NCBI GenBank assembly: GCA_017435245.1
Contig: JAFSFK010000081.1
Span: 1-11,307 of the forward strand
Source of the DNA: Oscillospiraceae bacterium
Lineage (GTDB): Bacteria; Bacillota; Clostridia; Oscillospirales; Oscillospiraceae
Reading direction: 5' to 3'
DNA: 11,307 nt
Shown here: positions 7,433 through 11,307 of the stretch, in pieces
How positions within the stretch are numbered: position 1 is the first letter of the stretch
Layout: every line of letters begins with the position of its first letter
The notes under the pieces: generated by a model
What the model was told of the DNA's origin: nothing
Databases searched by the model: none
The model's input: the letters and a program-made list of their open reading frames with translations, nothing else
Made by a program: the position numbers and the translations under genes

Positions 7433-7747
7433 AAAAACCACCGCCTTTTTCCAGTAGCATTTCCCAACCCAAGAAATTTATCCCCAAATTTTCAAATTCC
7501 AATTTATTGAGCAGAAGGTTAGGCGTACAATCCAAAGCCCCCCTTGCCTAAAGGGGGGTGGCAGCGCATAGCGCTGACGGGGGGATACTGTACGAATTCG
7601 CAGAAAAGTATCGTATACTGATACCGATTACTGCGTATCCCCCAGTCGAAAATCAAAGATTTTCGACAGCCCCCTTTAGGCAAGGGGGCCTTTGGCGGAG
7701 TGTCGCAACTGCTCGATAAACCGGAATTTCTCTCTCAAAAATATTCC
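7433..7747. other. Divergent intergenic region between eutG and the ruv promoter
   Basis: About 315 bp without a gene. Most is the 236-bp element (7494-7729). Only about 60 bp remain on the eutG side. On the minus strand I see no convincing -35/-10 pair and no dual-hairpin ANTAR antiterminator site. A weak candidate (TTGTAC, then TAAATT 18 bp later) begins inside the element end. The eut promoter is therefore unresolved, and the element may have displaced or supplied it. Confidence 0.5.
7494..7729 (+). repeat. 236-bp hairpin-rich inverted-repeat element, copy 2
   Basis: Reverse-orientation relative of 4677-4913. The ends are AAATTCCAATTTATTGAGCAG on the left and CGATAAACCGGAATTT on the right. 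Corresponding hairpins are CAGCGC/GCGCTG (7562-7576), GTCGAAAATC/GATTTTCGAC (7645-7667) and stems around CTTGCCTAAAG and CTTTAGGCAAG. Stem bases differ from copy 1 but stay paired, so the fold rather than the exact sequence is kept. It lies in the eutG-ruv control region and has no coding capacity that I can support. Confidence 0.9.
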
Positions 7748-7776
7748 TAGCCAAATTTAAACAAATGTGCTATGAT
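7748..7776 (+). promoter_or_regulatory. Candidate promoter for the microprotein-ruvC-ruvA-ruvB operon
   Basis: TATGAT at 7771-7776 is preceded by TGC, giving an extended -10. A weak -35 (TAGCCA, 4 of 6 matches) lies 17 bp upstream in AT-rich DNA. It begins 18 bp after the end of the 236-bp element and about 30 bp before the first start codon. Predicted from sequence only. Confidence 0.55.
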
Positions 7777-7805
7777 ATCTTTAGAAAATTATGAGGTGAG
7801 CATTT

Positions 7806-7952
7806 ATGGAAAACGAAGAACTGGAACAGCTGGAAGAGGAAGTCCATACTCCCCGTCCCCGTTGGCAGGTGTGGCTTGCCCGGCTGGCACTGGTGGTATT
7901 TCTCGCCTTCCTTCTGATGTACTATATCAACATCTCCCGAGGTGGAATATAA
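7806..7952 (+). CDS. 48-residue single-pass membrane microprotein, unknown function
   Basis: The protein begins MENEELEQLEEEVHTPRPRW, an acidic and probably helical N-terminus followed by a short Pro/Arg segment. A hydrophobic stretch from about 23 to 41 (LARLALVVFLAFLLMYYI) should span the membrane, and the end is NISRGGI. GAGGTG lies 7 nt upstream of the ATG. Its TAA shares one base with the ruvC ATG (TAATG), and the ruvC ribosome site GAGGTGG lies inside its last codons, so ruvC translation is likely coupled to it. It is the first gene after the candidate promoter. I recognise no family. It could be a real membrane peptide or mainly a translated leader for ruvC. Confidence 0.72.
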   Translation: MENEELEQLEEEVHTPRPRWQVWLARLALVVFLAFLLMYYINISRGGI

Positions 7953-8446
7953 TGCGTATTTTGGGAATCGACCCGGGCTACGGCATCACCGGCTTCGGAC
8001 TGGTGGAGGGCAGCCGGAATCAATATACCCTCCTGCGCTGCGGCGCCATCACCACCCCGGCGGGAATGGATTTTTCCGCTCGCCTGGAGATCATTTACGA
8101 AGATATGCGCCAGCTTTTGGAGGTAACCAAGCCGGATGTGGTGAGCATCGAAGAACTGTTTTTCGGCCAGAACGTCACCACGGGCATCGGTGTTGCCCAG
8201 AGCCGTGGTGTGATCCTGCTTGCCATCCGGCAGGCAGGGGTGCCGGTATTTTCCTATAAACCCATGCAGGTCAAGCAGGCGGTGGTTGGCTACGGCAATG
8301 CCACCAAGCACCAGGTACAGGATATGACCAAGCGGCTTCTGGGCTTAAGCGCTATGCCCAAGCCGGATGATGCCGCCGACGCCATCGCCATCGCCCTGTG
8401 CCACGCAAGATCCAGCACATCCCTGCTTTCGCAGGTATATAATTGA
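7952..8446 (+). CDS. ruvC: Crossover junction endodeoxyribonuclease RuvC
   Basis: Holliday-junction resolvase that acts as a dimer, nicking symmetric strands after RuvAB branch migration. The 164-residue length is normal. The RNase H-like fold shows as MRILGIDPGYGITGFGLVE with catalytic Asp7, SIEELFFGQN with Glu67, and KPDDAADAIAIALCH with Asp140 and Asp143. I chose the ATG at 7952 because it overlaps the upstream microprotein stop and has GAGGTGG about 7 nt before it; an upstream in-frame extension would have no ribosome site. The last codon AAT and stop TGA belong to the AT-rich element that begins at 8441, so the last residues may be insertion-modified. The conserved core ends well before this point, so activity should be intact. 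Confidence 0.97.
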   Translation: MRILGIDPGYGITGFGLVEGSRNQYTLLRCGAITTPAGMDFSARLEIIYEDMRQLLEVTKPDVVSIEELFFGQNVTTGIGVAQSRGVILLAIRQAGVPVFSYKPMQVKQAVVGYGNATKHQVQDMTKRLLGLSAMPKPDDAADAIAIALCHARSSTSLLSQVYN

Positions 8447-8915
8447 AAATTGAAAATTGAAAGTTGAAAATTATGGAAAATGTCATTCAAAGTAAAAGCT
8501 TTCGGTTTGCATTGCGTGTCGTAAAGCTATGTAAGTTTTTGCAGGATACCCAAAAAGAATTTATTATGACCAAGCAGCTGCTGCGCTGCGGCACCAGTAT
8601 CGGTGCCAATGTGGCAGAATCCGAACACGCACAAAGCAAGGCAGATTTTTCCTCCAAGTTGAATATTGCGCTGAAGGAAGCTGCGGAAACAGATTACTGG
8701 TTACGCCTGTTACACGAAGCAGAAATCCTCAGCGATTCAGAATTCCAATCGATCTATACAGATTGCCAGGAAATAGAACGTCTTTTGGCATCCATCGTAA
8801 AGACCACAAAAAAATAATTTTCCGTTTTGAATTAAAGTGTCTCCCCTGGCGACTATTGAAATCGTCCGCTTTGCGGACACAATAATTTTCAATTTTCCAT
8901 TTTCAATTTTCAATT
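8441..8915 (+). mobile_element. AT-rich inverted-repeat element, long copy with four-helix-bundle cargo (475 bp)
   Basis: The ends are AATTGAAAAT-type repeats like copies A and B. The right part has the same hairpin (GTCCGC/GCGGAC, 8864-8878) followed by ACAATAATTTTCAATT, matching ACAATCATTTTCAATT of copy B. Instead of a short core it carries a 114-codon gene that starts within the left repeat array. It interrupts ruvC-ruvA, which are usually adjacent. Calling it mobile is inference from the three matching copies; no transposase is encoded and no target duplication was seen. Confidence 0.65.
8473..8817 (+). CDS. Four-helix bundle protein (23S rRNA intervening-sequence / S23 family)
   Basis: The 114-residue, mostly helical protein has the family hallmark GTSIGANVAESEHAQSKADF near 40-59, then KLNIALKEAAETDYWLRLL, with a helix from about 85 to the Lys-rich end. 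The family includes proteins encoded in intervening sequences of 23S rRNA genes and the Avd accessory proteins of diversity-generating retroelements. Biochemical function is unclear, although nucleic-acid binding is plausible. I chose the ATG at 8473; a TTG at 8464 is possible. No Shine-Dalgarno is visible because the upstream DNA is the A-rich repeat. It is enclosed by the AT-rich element between ruvC and ruvA and has lower GC than its neighbours, suggesting acquisition. No rRNA or reverse transcriptase gene is in the window. Confidence 0.88.
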   Translation: MENVIQSKSFRFALRVVKLCKFLQDTQKEFIMTKQLLRCGTSIGANVAESEHAQSKADFSSKLNIALKEAAETDYWLRLLHEAEILSDSEFQSIYTDCQEIERLLASIVKTTKK

Positions 8916-8942
8916 AAAAACCCCTTTTGGGAGGTAAAATGT

Positions 8943-9548
8943 ATGATCTATTATGTATCTGGTCCGGTAACGGTACTTGAGCCTGGTTTGGCAGTGATCG
9001 ACTGCGGTGGTGTCGGCTACGGCTGCCGTGTCACCGCTTATACCGCCGCCCAGCTGAAATTAAACCAGCCGGCAAAGCTTTTTATCACCGAATCCATCCG
9101 GGAGGATGCTTTTGACCTGTATGGCTTCATTAGCCGTGAGGAGCAGCGGTGCTACGAGCTGCTGACCACCGTCAACGGTGTCGGCCCGAAGGCCGCAATG
9201 GCCATTCTCTCCGCCGGTCCCCAGAACTTCACGCTGGCGGTGATGACCGGGGACGAAAAGCTCCTCACCGCCGCCCAGGGCGTGGGTAAGAAGATCGCCC
9301 AGCGGATCATTCTGGAGCTGAAGGATAAAATGGGCGGCAGCAATGTAGAGCTGGATTTCTCCTCCGGGGCAGCGGTATCCGCTCCGGTGTCCGGCGGCAA
9401 TACGGCAATGGCCCACGCCGCCCTGCAGGAGCTGGGCTACTCCCCCTCGGAGATCGCCACCGCCCTGAAGGGCGCCGACCCCACCGCATCCACCGAAGAA
9501 CTTGTGCGCTTCGCTTTGAGAGCTATGGTAATGAAAGTGAAGAGTTAA
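8943..9548 (+). CDS. ruvA: Holliday junction branch migration protein RuvA
   Basis: Tetrameric junction-binding protein that loads RuvB helicase rings. The 201 residues show all three domains: an N-terminal OB fold (1-62, MIYYVSGPVTVLEPGLAVID and DLYGF), two helix-hairpin-helix motifs (LLTTVNGVGPKAAMAIL, 73-89; LLTAAQGVGKKIAQRIILEL, 107-126), then a flexible linker and the RuvB-binding domain III (153-201). The ATG at 8943 has GGGAGG 8 nt upstream; an ATG at 8939 is out of frame. The gene is separated from ruvC by the four-helix-bundle element, but its ribosome site lies just outside the element. The C-terminal MKVKS and TAA run into the inverted repeat that precedes ruvB, so the last residues may be repeat-derived. 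Confidence 0.97.
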   Translation: MIYYVSGPVTVLEPGLAVIDCGGVGYGCRVTAYTAAQLKLNQPAKLFITESIREDAFDLYGFISREEQRCYELLTTVNGVGPKAAMAILSAGPQNFTLAVMTGDEKLLTAAQGVGKKIAQRIILELKDKMGGSNVELDFSSGAAVSAPVSGGNTAMAHAALQELGYSPSEIATALKGADPTASTEELVRFALRAMVMKVKS

Positions 9549-9597
9549 GAGTGAAAAGTGAAGATATCTTCACTCTTCAATCTCCACTTTTCACTCT
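9548..9597. repeat. Inverted repeat between ruvA and ruvB
   Basis: Perfect 13-bp inverted ends AGAGTGAAAAGTG (9548-9560) and CACTTTTCACTCT (9585-9597), with a 16-bp palindrome GTGAAGATATCTTCAC (9558-9573) inside. The left end touches the ruvA stop codon. It resembles the AT-rich elements in style (short GTGAA units, inverted ends) but differs in sequence. There is no T-run, so it is not a standard terminator. Confidence 0.8.
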
Positions 9598-9613
9598 CTA
9601 CTGGAGGTAATTT

Positions 9614-10651
9614 ATGAGTCTTGAATTTTCCCAGGAATTGGATAATCCCATCATTTCCCCCACCTTCGCCCCTCAGGATGCCGGGGAGATCGGTCTGCGC
9701 CCCAAGCTGCTTTCCGACTATACCGGCCAGGAGAAGGCCAAGGGAAATCTGTCTGTGTATATTGAAGCCGCCCGCCGCAGAAGCGAGCCTTTGGATCATA
9801 CTCTCCTGTATGGCCCTCCCGGTCTGGGCAAGACCACCCTGGCAGGCGTCATCGCCAACGAGATGGGTGTGAATATCCGCATCACCTCCGGCCCGGCCAT
9901 CGAAAAGCCCGGCGACCTGGCGGCGCTGCTGACCAACCTGAACCCCGGCGATATCCTGTTCATCGACGAGATCCACCGTTTAAACCGGGTGGTGGAGGAA
10001 ATTCTCTACCCGGCAATGGAAGATTTTGCCATCGACATTATCGTGGGTAAGGGCCCCAGCGCCAACTCCATCCGCCTGGACCTGCCAAAATTCACCCTGG
10101 TGGGCGCCACCACCCGTGCAGGCCAGCTGTCCGCCCCTCTGCGTGACCGCTTTGGTGTGAGCCTGCGTCTGGAGCTGTATACCCCCGAAGAGCTTGCCAA
10201 GATCGTCACCCGGTCGGCAGCCATTCTGGGAATGGACATCGACCCCCGTGGCGCAATGGAGATCGCCTCCCGGAGCCGTGGCACGCCCCGAATCGCCAAC
10301 CGGTTTTTGCGCCGGGTCCGGGACTTCGCCCAGGTGATGGGCGACGGCATCATCACCAAGGAGGCCGCCGATCTGGCCCTTTCCCGTCTGGAAGTGGATG
10401 AATTGGGTCTTGATAATATCGACCGCCGGATGCTCAGCGCCATCATCTCCAATTACGGCGGCGGACCTGTGGGACTGGAAACCCTGGCAGCCACCATCGG
10501 CGAGGAGGCCATCACCCTGGAGGACGTGTACGAGCCCTATCTGATGCAGCTGGGCTTTTTGACCCGCACCCCCAGAGGCCGCTGCGTCACCGCCAAAGCC
10601 TACGACCACCTGCACATCCCCTTCGATGGCCAGGCGCAGTTTGAGATTTGA
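9614..10651 (+). CDS. ruvB: Holliday junction branch migration ATPase RuvB
   Basis: AAA+ hexameric motor that drives branch migration with RuvA. The 345-residue length is typical. Motifs in order: Walker A GPPGLGKT (67-74), Walker [10 protein letters not shown] (115-123), sensor 1 [10 protein letters not shown] (161-170), the arginine-finger region LRDRFG (176-181) and the sensor 2 region [13 protein letters not shown]. The C-terminal winged helix includes [19 protein letters not shown] and the TPRGRC segment. GGAGG precedes the ATG by about 7 nt. It follows ruvA after 65 bp that hold a palindromic repeat, which may lower or modulate its expression relative to ruvA. No terminator is visible directly after it. 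Confidence 0.98.
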   Translation: MSLEFSQELDNPIISPTFAPQDAGEIGLRPKLLSDYTGQEKAKGNLSVYIEAARRRSEPLDHTLLYGPPGLGKTTLAGVIANEMGVNIRITSGPAIEKPGDLAALLTNLNPGDILFIDEIHRLNRVVEEILYPAMEDFAIDIIVGKGPSANSIRLDLPKFTLVGATTRAGQLSAPLRDRFGVSLRLELYTPEELAKIVTRSAAILGMDIDPRGAMEIASRSRGTPRIANRFLRRVRDFAQVMGDGIITKEAADLALSRLEVDELGLDNIDRRMLSAIISNYGGGPVGLETLAATIGEEAITLEDVYEPYLMQLGFLTRTPRGRCVTAKAYDHLHIPFDGQAQFEI

Positions 10652-10680
10652 TTTCCCCGGGCGGACAAACGTTTCGGAAA

Positions 10681-10722
10681 GTTGCATAAATCTTCAAAAA
10701 GTTCCATAAATAATTTCATAAA
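10681..10722 (+). repeat. Three TTnCATAAA direct repeats upstream of a strong promoter
   Basis: TTGCATAAA (10682-10690), TTCCATAAA (10702-10710) and TTTCATAAA (10714-10722) lie just upstream of the -35 at 10726. The first two are spaced exactly 20 bp (as GTTsCATAAA). They could be an operator, or simply an AT-rich UP-like region. No binding protein is proposed. Confidence 0.45.
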
Positions 10723-10725
10723 GGA

Positions 10726-10754
10726 TTGACAAAGGATTTTTCCTTGTGTATAAT
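10726..10754 (+). promoter_or_regulatory. Consensus sigma-70/SigA promoter of the zinc-ribbon gene
   Basis: TTGACA (10726-10731), a 17-bp spacer and TATAAT (10749-10754): both hexamers and the spacing are perfect consensus. Transcription should start near 10761 and leave a leader of about 87 nt. This implies strong expression independent of ruvB. Confidence 0.92.
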
Positions 10755-10762
10755 CCGATTTA

Positions 10763-10777
10763 GTGGCGAAAAGCCAC
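10763..10777 (+). promoter_or_regulatory. 5' leader stem-loop
   Basis: GTGGC-GAAAA-GCCAC lies at the predicted 5' end of the transcript. It may protect the mRNA from decay. The rest of the leader (10778-10832) shows no riboswitch fold that I recognise. Confidence 0.5.
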
Positions 10778-10847
10778 AAAAAAGTATCGACCCTGGGTAA
10801 CAACAATATTTTCACGGGGCATCACTAACCAAAGAGAGGTAATATCC

Positions 10848-11126
10848 ATGTACGAAGACAAGACTTTAGTTTGCAAAGAGTGCGGCAACGAATTCGTTTT
10901 CACCGCCGGTGAGCAGGAATTCTACGCAGAGCGTGGCTTCCAGAACGAGCCCCAGCGCTGCAAGGCATGCCGTGACGCTCGCAAGAACAACGCTCGTGGC
11001 CCCCGTGAGTTCTTCACTGCTACCTGCGCCCGTTGCGGTGGTGAGGCAAAGGTTCCCTTCCAGCCCAAGACCGACCGTCCCGTATACTGCAGCGAGTGCT
11101 TCGCTCAGATGCGCGCAGAAGGCTAA
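10848..11126 (+). CDS. Small CxxC zinc-ribbon protein
   Basis: The 92-residue protein has four CxxC knuckles: Cys9/12, Cys38/41, Cys60/63 and Cys81/84, consistent with two zinc ribbons. The first half (KTLVCKECGNEFVFTAGEQ, EFYAERGFQNEPQRCKACR) fits the widespread Firmicutes probable zinc-ribbon family. The second (CARCGGEAKVPFQPKTDRPV then YCSECF) fits a related CxxC-CxxC ribbon. The function is not established; nucleic-acid or ribosome association is a guess. It is monocistronic, with a perfect promoter, GAGAGGT before the ATG and a strong terminator after it. Codons such as CGT and GCT are used more than in the neighbours, suggesting high expression. Confidence 0.9.
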   Translation: MYEDKTLVCKECGNEFVFTAGEQEFYAERGFQNEPQRCKACRDARKNNARGPREFFTATCARCGGEAKVPFQPKTDRPVYCSECFAQMRAEG

Positions 11127-11137
11127 TAAACGCAAAG

Positions 11138-11170
11138 AAAAAGAGTACCGCAATGCGGTACTCTTTTTTT
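11138..11170 (+). terminator. Rho-independent terminator
   Basis: Stem AAAAAGAGTACCGC pairs with GCGGTACTCTTTTT around a 3-nt loop (AAT), with a T-run to 11170. It begins 11 nt after the zinc-ribbon stop. Its symmetric A/T tails could also stop transcription arriving from the right. Confidence 0.95.
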
Positions 11171-11184
11171 GCCGTTCCATCTTC

Positions 11185-11216
11185 AAATTCCAGTTTATCG
11201 GCCGGGGTGCCCCGGC
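11185..11216. repeat. Possible terminus of a further inverted-repeat element
   Basis: AAATTCCAGTTTATCG at 11185-11200 closely resembles the termini of the 236-237 bp elements (AAATTCCAATTTATTG, AAATTCCGGTTTATCG). A GCCGGG/CCCGGC hairpin follows at 11201-11216. The sequence to 11307 does not match the known element body, so it may be another type or a truncated copy. No gene is seen in 11171-11307. Confidence 0.45.
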
Positions 11217-11307
11217 AGGCAATTCGTGCACTGTGCGGCAATCATCGACAAAGCTACGCTCGGTATCGTTCCTGCGTTGCAAAGCCTTCTGTTTCCATTT
11301 TGTTAAA

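Noticed and set aside
4677..7729. Composite transposon made of the two 236-237 bp elements
   Set aside because: The elements encode no transposase, the copies have diverged, no target duplication was seen, and the enclosed eutA-eutG are normal operon genes coupled to the rest by function. Inverted placement is better treated as two separate insertions.
1434..8915. CRISPR-like array from the recurring AT-rich repeats
   Set aside because: The copies are far apart, separated by genes, and have inverted ends and internal hairpins. There are no regular spacers or cas genes.
8441..8915. rRNA intervening sequence or diversity-generating retroelement
   Set aside because: The four-helix-bundle family suggests these, but no rRNA sequence, reverse transcriptase or variable/template repeat occurs in the window.
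9548..9597. Rho-independent terminator between ruvA and ruvB
   Set aside because: The hairpin arms are AT-rich and no T-run follows. A ruvB ribosome site and start come directly after, so readthrough is expected.
9980..10687. Minus-strand open frame (235 codons) opposite ruvB
   Set aside because: Antisense shadow of ruvB; low-complexity composition, no ribosome site and no family.
10778..10832. Riboswitch in the zinc-ribbon gene leader
   Set aside because: Only the short 5' hairpin and a weak CCC/GGG pairing were visible; no known riboswitch core motif was recognised.

Overview
The window looks like chromosome from an anaerobic gut Firmicute of class Clostridia, probably the Oscillospirales. 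This is an inference from the ethanolamine-utilisation (eut) enzyme types, the ruvC-ruvA-ruvB order, the CxxC zinc-ribbon protein, the fairly GC-rich coding DNA and the dense small repeats. I could not run a search, so the genus is open.

Left part, minus strand (about 7432 down to 6): an eut operon read eutG (iron alcohol dehydrogenase), eutA (reactivase), eutB and eutC (B12-dependent ethanolamine ammonia-lyase), eutL (microcompartment shell protein), eutE (acylating aldehyde dehydrogenase). Ethanolamine is split by EutBC to ammonia and acetaldehyde. EutA renews the damaged B12 cofactor. EutE makes acetyl-CoA, and EutG reduces acetaldehyde to ethanol to recycle NADH. EutL forms part of the protein shell that holds the aldehyde. 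The operon probably continues past base 1. No eutV/eutW regulator or clear eut promoter is visible.

Right part, plus strand: a promoter at about 7748-7776, a 48-residue membrane microprotein, ruvC, a mobile-looking element carrying a four-helix-bundle gene, ruvA and ruvB (Holliday-junction processing). After these comes an independent, strongly promoted zinc-ribbon gene with a clear terminator.

The notable feature is the layer of small repeats. A 236-237 bp hairpin-rich element occurs twice in opposite orientation (4677-4913 and 7494-7729), flanking eutA-eutG. An AT-rich element with AATTGA termini occurs three times (1434-1547, 3184-3299, 8441-8915). The longest copy contains the four-helix-bundle gene. 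In all three copies the terminus supplies the stop codon of the adjoining gene (eutL, eutB, ruvC). A third inverted repeat separates ruvA and ruvB. A 43-bp palindrome is inserted, identical and in the same reading frame, inside both eutC and eutA, adding the same 14-residue peptide to two different proteins. The best candidates for something new here are the in-frame peptide-coding palindromes and the four-helix-bundle gene packaged inside a hairpin element.
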